NCBI GenBank assembly: GCA_964611585.1 | Contig: CAZTAK010000019.1 | Span: 1-39,837 of the forward strand | DNA: 39,837 nucleotides | Reading direction: 5' to 3' | Source: CAZTAK01 sp964611585 | Lineage (GTDB): Bacteria > Pseudomonadota > Alphaproteobacteria > SHVP01 | Shown: positions 33,808-39,837 of the stretch, piece by piece | Layout: each line of letters starts with the position of its first letter | Numbering within the stretch: the first letter of the stretch is position 1 | Position numbers and translations under genes: made by a program | The notes under the pieces: model-generated | Databases searched by the model: none | The model's input: the letters and a program-made list of their open reading frames with translations, nothing else | What the model was told of the DNA's origin: nothing

Positions 33808-34075
33808 GGGCGNNNNNNNNNNNNNNNNNNNNNNNNNNNNNNNNNNNNNNNNNNNNNNNNNNNNNNNNNNNNNNNNNNNNNNNNNNNNNNNNNNNNNNNN
33901 NNNNNNNNNNNNATGGCGTTCGCAATCAAGGAACACTGAGGGCGACGATCCCCGCGAACCAGTATATGGCGTTCGCGGTCAAGGAACACTGAGTGCGGCG
34001 GTCTCCCGCGAACCGGTATATGGCGTTCGCGGTCAAGCCGGTCTGATCGGGACGGTCTCCCGCGAACCGGCCAAG
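33775..34075. repeat. ~54-bp tandem repeat of the ubiG 3' end, with an assembly gap
   Basis: Units start ATGGCGTTCGC at 33781 (inside ubiG), 33913, 33966 and 34020; spacings after the gap are 53 and 54 bp. Each includes the last ubiG codons, the TGA, and a TCTCCCGCGAACCGG(T) tail. They would read MAFAIKEH, MAFAIKEH, MAFAVKEH and MAFAVKPV, each followed by a stop. The array duplicates coding end plus downstream sequence. Confidence 0.85.
33813..33912. other. scaffold gap (100 N)
   Basis: The 32 bases before (33781-33812) and after (33913-33944) are identical, so the gap is a repeat-induced break of unknown true length. Confidence 0.95.
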
Positions 34076-34145
34076 TAGGCCGGCACGGCGCCGCACCGCC
34101 GCGCTAAAGTATCATTCTGTGGAAAAAACGGCGCGCGGGCACGCT

Positions 34146-34658
34146 TCAGGCGTCTTCGCGATTGGGCCAAGGCAGGACGCCGAACTCGACCCCTTCTTCC
34201 TTGAGGTCGCGCGCTTCATCAGACGTGGTCTCGCCGTAAATATTGTGGTGCTCGATCTCGCCGTAATGAATCTTGCGCGCCTCTTCGGCGAATTTGGGGC
34301 CGACGTAGTCGCAGTTCTTTTCGACCTGATCGCGCATCGTCCTGAGCACCTGTATGACCTCGACGGCCTTTTCGAGACCGCCCATCATGGCAACCGCGGT
34401 CTGCGGCTCGGGCGCCGCGGCCGGAACGGTGCTGGACGGCGCCGCCGAGTCCGCTTCCACCGGCGATTCCGTCGACGCCGGCCGGGGCGCCTTGCCGGTG
34501 CGGACGTTCGGCGTCATCAGCGCCTTGGTCACGCCGGTATCGCCGCACGCCGGGCAGGCGATTTCGCCCGCCGCGCGCAGACGCTCGAAGGTGGCGCTGT
34601 CGGCGAACCACGACCCGAAGCCGTGGTCACGGGCGCATTTGAGTTCGAAAACGATCAT
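34146..34658 (-). CDS. DUF1178 family protein
   Basis: A 170-aa protein. ATG 34658 gives the family start MIVFELKCARDHGFGSWF; a longer frame to 34772 lacks similarity. C8 and the CPACG pair (C35, C38) suggest a small zinc site. A middle Ala/Pro/Ser-rich linker separates it from a helical C-terminus (KAVEVIQVLRTMRDQVEKN, then YGEIEHHNIYG), which is conserved in DUF1178. Function unknown. In alphaproteobacteria it is usually found with ubiG, the CN hydrolase and grxC, as here. Confidence 0.9.
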   Translation of the reverse strand: MIVFELKCARDHGFGSWFADSATFERLRAAGEIACPACGDTGVTKALMTPNVRTGKAPRPASTESPVEADSAAPSSTVPAAAPEPQTAVAMMGGLEKAVEVIQVLRTMRDQVEKNCDYVGPKFAEEARKIHYGEIEHHNIYGETTSDEARDLKEEGVEFGVLPWPNREDA

Positions 34659-34763
34659 GAGCAGCGATGCCAAAGAGAAACCGTGCCGTCCGCGGCCAAG
34701 CACCGCGTTCCGGGCCCTACTACTGTAACATATGGCGCGCCGCAACCGCCGCAAGGCACACAG

Positions 34764-35387
34764 ATGCCACACCCGACATCAAAACCGCCCCGTTCCGGCC
34801 CGCCTGGCCCGCCTGAGGCGCCTCGGCCGCGCCCCATGAACCGGACGGAGCCCTCGCCGTGGGTGGTGCGGTTTGCGCCGCTGGTGCCCGCGGGCGCAGC
34901 CGTGCTCGACCTCGCCTGCGGCGCCGGACGCCACACCCAGCTGTTCGTCGAACGCGGCCACGCCGTGACCGCCATCGACCGCGACCTGACGGACTTGGGC
35001 GATTTTGCAACCGAACCCGCCGTCGAAGCGATCGTGGCCGACCTCGAAAACGGGCCCTGGCCGCTTGGGCGCCGCGCCTTCGCTGGCGTCGTGGTGACGA
35101 ACTACCTGCACCGGGCGCTGTTTGCGGACATTGCACGGGCGGTGGCGCCAGGGGGCGTGCTGATCTACCAGACTTTCGCCCGCGGCAACGAAGCCTATGA
35201 CAAACCCCGCAACCCGGATCACCTGCTCGAACCCGGCGAACTGCTGGCTGCGTTCGGCGGCGAATTCTGCGTTGTCGCCTACGAGCACGGGTATCAAGAC
35301 CGGCCGCGGCCATCGGTGGTGCAACGCCTGTGCGCCCTCAATCCGGAGAACGGGCAAGCTCCTTTGGCGCCGCCGCTCGACCCCTGA
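34764..35387 (+). CDS. class I SAM-dependent methyltransferase
   Basis: A 207-aa protein from ATG 34764, or 183 aa from ATG 34836 (MNRTEPSPW), which fits the family better since the first 24 residues are Pro-rich. Motif I is LDLACGAGRHT; ITAIDR-like (VTAIDRD) and VVVTNYLHRALF follow, as in the small TehB/UbiE-like methyltransferases of proteobacteria. Substrate unknown. It is inserted between DUF1178 and the CN hydrolase on the opposite strand. Its stop is 10 bp from repeat copy 3. Confidence 0.82.
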   Translation: MPHPTSKPPRSGPPGPPEAPRPRPMNRTEPSPWVVRFAPLVPAGAAVLDLACGAGRHTQLFVERGHAVTAIDRDLTDLGDFATEPAVEAIVADLENGPWPLGRRAFAGVVVTNYLHRALFADIARAVAPGGVLIYQTFARGNEAYDKPRNPDHLLEPGELLAAFGGEFCVVAYEHGYQDRPRPSVVQRLCALNPENGQAPLAPPLDP

Positions 35388-35397
35388 ACCCTCGCGC

Positions 35398-35548
35398 CTG
35401 GGGCGAATCCAGTTCGTCCGGAATCGGCCTTGGCCGCGAGGCGGCCCGCCGCTTGTGCGGCGCGCCCGCGCAGGCGCGGACCGTTCGGTCCGCTGCCGTG
35501 AGCGACAAGAAAGCTGGAGAGGTTCCGATGAAAACGGAACCGCTCTAG
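35398..35548. repeat. CTAG-bounded hairpin repeat, copy 3 (inverted)
   Basis: This is the reverse complement of the copies at 52-203 and 11570-11720, same length, with the core GTCCGCTGCCGTGAGCGACA. Its right end reads CTAGCTAG: the element's CTAG (35545-35548) is directly followed by another CTAG (35549-35552) holding the TAG stop of the CN hydrolase. The left end (CTGG) has lost the tetranucleotide. Confidence 0.85.
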
Positions 35549-36406
35549 CTAGGCCGCGCCCTTGATTTTGGCTGCACCACTGGGCGGCGTCTTGTAGGCG
35601 CGGTCGTGATCGAGCGCCGGGATGCGCGCCTGCGCCGCCTCGCATTCGGCGCAATCGAGAACGGCGGTGACGACACCGGGCGCCTCGCCGCCGTCGGCCA
35701 GCACCTCGCCCCAGGGCGACACGATCAGCGAATGGCCGTAGGTTTCGCGCCCCCGCGGGTGGGTTCCGGTTTGCGCCGGGGAAATGACGAAGCACCCGGT
35801 TTCGATGGCGCGCGCACGCAGCAGCACATGCCAGTGCGCCGCGCCGGTCTGGCGCGTGAACGCCGAGGGAACCGTCAGGAACCGTGCGCCCGCTTGCGCA
35901 AGCGAGCGGTATAGATGGGGAAAGCGCACGTCGTAACAGATGCTGAACCCGATCGGACCCCACGGCGTTGCCGCCAGAACGGCTTCGGTGCCGGCCTCGA
36001 AGTTGGCCGATTCGCGATAGCTTTCGCCGCCGGGCAGATCGACATCAAACATGTGAATCTTGTCGTAACGGGCGGTGACGGCACCGGACCCGTCGATCAG
36101 GAACGAACGGTTGGCGACTTTGCCGCCGGGCAGCGCAATGCCCAGCGAACCCACCAGCACCCAGGCCGAAGTCTCGTGCGCGGCATCGCAAAAGGCGGCA
36201 AGGGCGGGATGATCGGATTCGAGCTTCGCCTGCTCGCGAATTTCGCGCCCCCCTGCCGCCATCATCGCGACGTTTTCGGGCATTGCGATCAGGTCGGCGC
36301 CGGCGCCGCGGGCGGCGTGAATCGCCACCACCGCGGCGTCGATGTTCGCCGCCATGTCGTTCTGGGCGTTGGTTTGAATGCAGGCGACCGTGAAGGCCGG
36401 AGACAT
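35549..36406 (-). CDS. carbon-nitrogen hydrolase (Nit1/Nit2-like amidase)
   Basis: A 285-aa nitrilase-superfamily enzyme. ATG 36406 overlaps the grxC stop as ATGA. The catalytic triad is visible: E44 (AMPEN), K116 (RYDKIHMFD), C157 (ICYDVRFP). The closest group is Nit1/Nit2 and YbeM-type amidases, which repair deaminated glutathione or hydrolyse omega-amides; pairing with glutaredoxin agrees with the deaminated-glutathione role but does not prove it. The stop abuts repeat copy 3. Confidence 0.92.
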   Translation of the reverse strand: MSPAFTVACIQTNAQNDMAANIDAAVVAIHAARGAGADLIAMPENVAMMAAGGREIREQAKLESDHPALAAFCDAAHETSAWVLVGSLGIALPGGKVANRSFLIDGSGAVTARYDKIHMFDVDLPGGESYRESANFEAGTEAVLAATPWGPIGFSICYDVRFPHLYRSLAQAGARFLTVPSAFTRQTGAAHWHVLLRARAIETGCFVISPAQTGTHPRGRETYGHSLIVSPWGEVLADGGEAPGVVTAVLDCAECEAAQARIPALDHDRAYKTPPSGAAKIKGAA

Positions 36407-36666
36407 CAACCCGCCGCCAGCAATCCGTCGAGTTGGCCGCCGCGCTCAAGCGCGACCAGTTCGTCGCAGCCGCCGATGGGCTCCGCACCGATGAAGATTT
36501 GCGGCACCGATTGCCGCCCCTCGGTGCGCTCCATCATCTGCTGGCGTTTCGTGCCGGAAAAAGTGACGTCGATTTCGTCGTAGTCCACACCCTTGTGATC
36601 GAGCAGGCTTTTGGCCCGCGAGCAATAGGGGCACATCATTGTTGTGTAGATCGTGACTTTGGCCAT
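36406..36666 (-). CDS. grxC: glutaredoxin 3
   Basis: An 86-aa dithiol glutaredoxin with the CPYC active site (C12-C15), the cis-Pro loop SVPQIFIG and the glutathione-binding GGCDEL. It reduces disulfides and mixed glutathione disulfides. First gene of a two-gene unit with the CN hydrolase (4-bp overlap). Confidence 0.96.
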   Translation of the reverse strand: MAKVTIYTTMMCPYCSRAKSLLDHKGVDYDEIDVTFSGTKRQQMMERTEGRQSVPQIFIGAEPIGGCDELVALERGGQLDGLLAAG

Positions 36667-37109
36667 CGGCGGTAATTCGCAAGTTACGGGTGCCTGCCCG
36701 AAATATAGGGTGGCGGCGGCGCATTACAAAAGGGGCCGGGCGGCAGGACCCACACGGAGCCGCAAAACTTGGTGAATATCGGCTTTTCGCTGAGGCGCGC
36801 GAAATCGTCCGGCGCCGCGACAGTTGCGCCAAGGGTACGATTCCGCCGTTGGAAGCCGATGGAACTGGCCGCCGATGCCGGAAAAACATGAACCCCATCA
36901 AGAGGTTAGCCGAGCCGTGCGGGCCGACCCAAGAGGCCGGTCGGCGAGAGATCAAAAAGCCGGAATCGCACCCCGAGCGCAGCACCAGGGCAGACGGGGT
37001 CGCTTTCGGCGATCCCTGAACGGTCTAAGCGGCTCGAACTTCTTGAAGAACAGAGCAATTCCGCCCGCAGGGCTCGAACCGCGCCGGTTCAATCCCCCCG
37101 GATGTTGCA
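36667..37109. other. 443-bp intergenic region, nothing recognised
   Basis: Between the grxC start and the comF stop. Short open frames on both strands have no family similarity. A TTCGAACC/GGTTCAATCC stretch near 37075-37095 recalls a tRNA T-arm but no cloverleaf can be built. Confidence 0.4.
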
Positions 37110-37868
37110 CTAACCCGGCACCCGCGGCGCCATGACGTGGGCGAAGGTGAGAACATCGACGCGGGCGGCGCCGGCCGCCAGCAGCGCCCGCGTGCACGCT
37201 TCGGCGGTGGCGCCCGAAGTCAGGACGTCATCGACCAGCACGAGCGCCCGGTCGGCGATCCGCGCCGCCTGCCCGGGCCGCACCGAAAAAGCTCGGGCCA
37301 CGTTCTTGTAGCGCGCGGCGCGGCCGAGCCCGCCCTGGGTTGGGGTGGCGCGTCGGCGGATCAGGAGATCGGGCATGACCTCGAGGCCGCACCCTTGCCC
37401 GAGCGCCAGCGCCAGCATCGCCGCCTGGTTATAGCGCCGCTGGAACAGGCGCCGGCGGTGCAGCGGCACCGGCGCCAGCGCATCGGCCTCTGCGAGCAGC
37501 GCCGCGCCGGCGCGCGCCATCCACGCCGCCATCGGCCGGGCGCGTTCGGTGCGGGCGCCGTGCTTGAACCCCAACAGCAAATCGCGGGCCCGGCCCTGAT
37601 AGCGCACCGCCGCCCGGGCGCGGCCGTACTGGGGGTGGTATTCGAGGCAGACGCCGCACAGCGTGCCGGCCTCGGCCTCGTATTCGAACGGCCGCCCGCA
37701 AGCCGCGCACACTGGGTCGGCGACAAAGTCGATCTCGTTCCAGCAGCGGCTGCACAAATGGGCGCTGCGGTCCACTGCCGCCCGGCACGCCAGGCACTGC
37801 GGCGGCAGCACCGAATCGATGGCGCCGCGAAGCACGCGGGTCAGGACCATGTGGACGGGGATCGCCAT
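37110..37868 (-). CDS. comF: ComF family phosphoribosyltransferase-like protein
   Basis: A 252-aa protein. The N-terminal double zinc ribbon has C25-x2-C28, C39-x2-C42, C54-x2-C57 and C71-x2-C74; the C-terminal PRTase domain has the PRPP loop VLVDDVLTSGAT (210-221) and RRYNQA (144-149). ComF proteins take part in DNA uptake/competence in some bacteria; the biochemical role in alphaproteobacteria is unclear. It is followed by the grxC unit on the same strand after 443 bp. Confidence 0.93.
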   Translation of the reverse strand: MAIPVHMVLTRVLRGAIDSVLPPQCLACRAAVDRSAHLCSRCWNEIDFVADPVCAACGRPFEYEAEAGTLCGVCLEYHPQYGRARAAVRYQGRARDLLLGFKHGARTERARPMAAWMARAGAALLAEADALAPVPLHRRRLFQRRYNQAAMLALALGQGCGLEVMPDLLIRRRATPTQGGLGRAARYKNVARAFSVRPGQAARIADRALVLVDDVLTSGATAEACTRALLAAGAARVDVLTFAHVMAPRVPG

Positions 37869-37924
37869 TGCCAGGAGTCAGTTTTCGGGGTTCAGGGGCC
37901 AAGGGTCAAAGATTTGGGGCCAAG

Positions 37925-38473
37925 TCAGGGCAGCGCCCGTTCCATCCACCGGATGTCCCAGTAGCGCCCGAACTTGCGCCTGACTGCGGAAAATGTCGCG
38001 ACCTCGCGAAATCCGAACCGGCGGTGAAGCGCGACCGAGGCCTCGTTCGGAAGCGTGACGGCGGCATAGGCGCGGCGCAGGTCTTGCCCTTCGAGGGCCG
38101 CAAACAAGGCGCCGTAAAGCGCCGCCCCGATGCCGCGGCGCTGATCGTCGGGGCGCACATAGACGCTGGTCTCGATCGAGGTGTCGTAGGCCGGCTTGGC
38201 ACGAAAGCGCGTCGAGCAGGCGTAGCCGAAAATACCGCCGCCGGTTTCGGCAACGAAAATACGATAGCGCCCGGTGTCGCCGAATTGCGAAAACCACGGC
38301 GCGCGCGCCTCGACCGAGAACGGCTCGATGTCGAAACAGACGGCTGTGTTTTCGACATGATGATTGTAGATCCCGGTGAGTGCAGCGAGGTCGGCGGGCC
38401 GCGCGGGCCGGACTTCGACGTTGCCGGAATTCCGTCCGGCGGGTACGGCGTCGGCGTGGTCGCGCGCAGGCAT
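37925..38473 (-). CDS. GNAT acetyltransferase, phosphinothricin/methionine-sulfoximine type
   Basis: A 182-aa GNAT protein. The VEVRPARPADLAALTGIYNHHV start, FDIEPFSVEAR, SVYVRPDDQRRGIGAALY (acetyl-CoA pyrophosphate loop RRGIGA) and FGFREVATFSAVRRKFGRYWDI are all characteristic of the Pat/MddA group, which acetylates methionine sulfoximine and related glutamate analogues. The first ~18 residues are not typical, so the true start may be a GTG near VEVRP. 56 bp upstream of comF, same strand. Confidence 0.88.
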   Translation of the reverse strand: MPARDHADAVPAGRNSGNVEVRPARPADLAALTGIYNHHVENTAVCFDIEPFSVEARAPWFSQFGDTGRYRIFVAETGGGIFGYACSTRFRAKPAYDTSIETSVYVRPDDQRRGIGAALYGALFAALEGQDLRRAYAAVTLPNEASVALHRRFGFREVATFSAVRRKFGRYWDIRWMERALP

Positions 38474-38600
38474 GGCCTACGATGCCCGATTGCCCCGGCG
38501 GGCGCCAGCAACCTTGGGCGTGGATGTGCCGACAAACGCGGGCGTGCCTGCGAACCTGACCGTGCGTGTGGGCGTGCCGTGGATGTGGGCGCGCGACCGG

Positions 38601-38760
38601 TCAACTTGCGAGTTTCAGCGCCTCGCCGGTTTCGAGCAGGGTCTTGAGGCCGCTCAGGATCATCGGCAAGGGCGCGCGGCCGTGATCGAACGCCTTCTGG
38701 CCCGGCTTGAAATTGCAGCCGGAGGCCAAATTCAGCCATCCCCGTTCCGGCCGCCCGATT
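38601..38760 (-). pseudogene. coding-like 3' end of an unidentified gene
   Basis: The minus strand reads GWLNLASGCNFKPGQKAF, DHGRAPLPMILSGLK and TLLETGEALKLAS before TGA at 38601, with codon third positions almost all G or C as in the real genes. Upstream (towards higher coordinates) the frame runs into the antisense of the methyltransferase and loses any sense. This looks like the C-terminal ~50 codons of a lost gene. I do not recognise the family. Confidence 0.4.
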
Positions 38761-38780
38761 TGCGTGCCACAGTGGCCGGG

Positions 38781-39719
38781 ATGACGGATTCGCCGATGAT
38801 TTTCGACCCCCGCGCCGTGGCGGCGCACCGGGCGCGCGCCGAATCGCTGGCGGGCGAGGCGGGCTTCCTGTTCCGCGAGGTGGCGGCGCGGCTGGCCGAG
38901 CGCGTCGGCGAGGTGAATCGCACGTTCGGCCGCACCCTCGACCTCGGCTGCCGGGGCGGCTTGGTGGCGAAGGCGCTCGATGAGGCCGGGGCGGTCCGCA
39001 ACCGCGGCATCGTCACGTTGATCGAGATGGCGGGCACGCGCGACGCGCAACTGGAAGGGCCCACCTTTGTCGCCGGAACGGAAGAGGCGCTTCCGTTCGC
39101 CGACGCAAGCCTCGATCTGGTGGCCTCGAATCTGACCTTGCACTGGGTCAACGATCTGCCCGGCACGATGGTTCAAGTCCGGCGGGCGCTCAAGCCGGAC
39201 GGTTTGTTCCTGGCGGCGATGCTGGGCGGCGAAACGCTGACCGAACTGCGCCAGGCCCTGGATCAGGCGGAACAGGAGTGCGAAGGCGGCATCAGCCCGC
39301 GGGTATCGCCTTTTGTCGACGTGCGCGACGCCGGCTCGTTGTTGCAGCGGGCGGGATTTGCGCTCCCGGTCGCCGACGCCGACACCATCATCGTCACCTA
39401 CGCGGACATGTTCACCCTGATGCAGGATCTGCGCGCGATGGGCGAATCGAACGCGGTTGCAGAGCGGCGCAAGACCTTCCTGCGCCGCGAAACGCTTTAT
39501 CGCGCGGCGGAAATCTATGGCCGCGACTTCGCCGAGGACGGCGGGTGCATCCGCGCCACGTTTCAGGTGATCTGGCTGACCGGGTGGGTGCCGCACGAAT
39601 CGCAGCAAAAGCCCCTGCGGCCGGGAAGCGCCACCGCGCGCCTCGCCGATGCGCTCGGGACCGAAGAGCACTCAATCGGCGAAAAAGCGCCGGGCCCGCG
39701 CAAAGGCAAACCAAACTGA
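38781..39719 (+). CDS. BioC/NDUFAF5-like SAM-dependent methyltransferase
   Basis: A 312-aa protein from ATG 38781 (MTDSPMIFDPRAVAAHRARA), the usual start of this alphaproteobacterial family; the frame is open further upstream without similarity. Motif I is LDLGCRGG (53-60), motif post-II is LVASNLTLHWVNDLPGTM, and the C-terminal half (DADTIIVTYADMFTLMQDLRAMGESNA) is highly characteristic. Mitochondrial NDUFAF5 hydroxylates an arginine of complex I NDUFS7; the bacterial role is uncertain, with BioC (malonyl-ACP methylation) less likely. Confidence 0.9.
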   Translation: MTDSPMIFDPRAVAAHRARAESLAGEAGFLFREVAARLAERVGEVNRTFGRTLDLGCRGGLVAKALDEAGAVRNRGIVTLIEMAGTRDAQLEGPTFVAGTEEALPFADASLDLVASNLTLHWVNDLPGTMVQVRRALKPDGLFLAAMLGGETLTELRQALDQAEQECEGGISPRVSPFVDVRDAGSLLQRAGFALPVADADTIIVTYADMFTLMQDLRAMGESNAVAERRKTFLRRETLYRAAEIYGRDFAEDGGCIRATFQVIWLTGWVPHESQQKPLRPGSATARLADALGTEEHSIGEKAPGPRKGKPN

Positions 39720-39723
39720 GGCG

Positions 39724-39830
39724 CTAGAGCTTTTCCCGTTCGCATGCGCTCACGCGAAAAGCTCTATCCCTTTGACATAGAGCGCAAATCGTCGTCGCCG
39801 GCGATTCCGCCGGCTCGGGATTTGCGCTAG
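39724..39830. repeat. 107-bp CTAG-bounded double-hairpin element
   Basis: CTAG at 39724-39727 and 39827-39830. Inside are two hairpins, AGAGCTTTTC/GAAAAGCTCT and AGCGCAAATC/GGATTTGCGCT. Sequence differs from the 151-bp family but the plan (CTAG ends, a hairpin at each end, just past a stop codon) is the same. The element starts 5 bp after the methyltransferase TGA. Confidence 0.75.
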
Positions 39831-39837
39831 ACGAAAT

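Noticed and set aside
33781..34075. CRISPR-like array after ubiG
   Set aside because: The period is fully accounted for by copies of the ubiG end; there are no unique spacers.
37060..37100. tRNA T-arm-like sequence
   Set aside because: Only a GGTTCAATCC-like arm is present; acceptor, D and anticodon stems cannot be formed on either strand.

Overview
The window looks like a scaffold from a high-GC alphaproteobacterium, most likely Rhodospirillales-like. The gene neighbourhoods support this: ispG-hisS-prfA-prmC-DUF4167; a ptsP/nitronate monooxygenase/lysC operon divergent from ubiG; DUF1178, CN hydrolase, grxC, comF and a BioC/NDUFAF5-like methyltransferase; an ykgO-type rpmJ near an N-formylglutamate amidohydrolase; and an HTH-DUF4115 (RodZ-like) protein. 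Two runs of 100 N (20457-20556, 33813-33912) are scaffold gaps. Both are bordered by the same sequence on each side and both lie in short tandem repeats.

Left part (1-9300): a TPR lipo/periplasmic-type protein, a 33-codon remnant of pyruvate kinase, a class II aldolase, and a glcDEF glycolate oxidase operon, all but the remnant on the minus strand. Then come rpmJ with a clear promoter and terminator, a ~1.1 kb gene-poor stretch of lower GC, a five-haem cytochrome c with a frameshift after its signal peptide, a terminator and tRNA-Val(GAC). Middle left (9486-16773): N-formylglutamate amidohydrolase, a strong candidate small RNA with an anti-Shine-Dalgarno segment, a lytic transglycosylase behind a good sigma-54 promoter match, the divergent AmmeMemoRadiSam pair (radical SAM amrS; fused AmrB-AmrA), an M23 endopeptidase and a NapF-like ferredoxin.

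Middle (16814-26320): a low-GC GIY-YIG protein downstream of clpB, a repeat-filled intergenic region with the first gap, DUF4167, and the translation/isoprenoid operon prmC-prfA-hisS-ispG. Right (26321-39837): RodZ-like protein with internal repeats, ptsP, nitronate monooxygenase, lysC, ubiG (TTG start), DUF1178, two methyltransferases, CN hydrolase, grxC, comF and a GNAT acetyltransferase.

The most unusual signals are non-coding. (1) A set of short hairpin elements (three ~151-bp copies, one 275-bp and one 107-bp) bounded by CTAG sits at gene 3' ends; in several cases the terminal CTAG supplies or abuts the TAG stop of the neighbouring minus-strand gene. (2) A ~107-nt minus-strand sRNA candidate has promoter, two hairpins, exposed CCUCC and an intrinsic terminator. 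(3) The 3' end of ubiG is repeated in tandem past its stop, with a weaker echo at ptsP. No new multi-gene defence or biosynthetic system is evident. The closest to an unexplained system is the AmmeMemoRadiSam locus, whose biochemical role is not settled.
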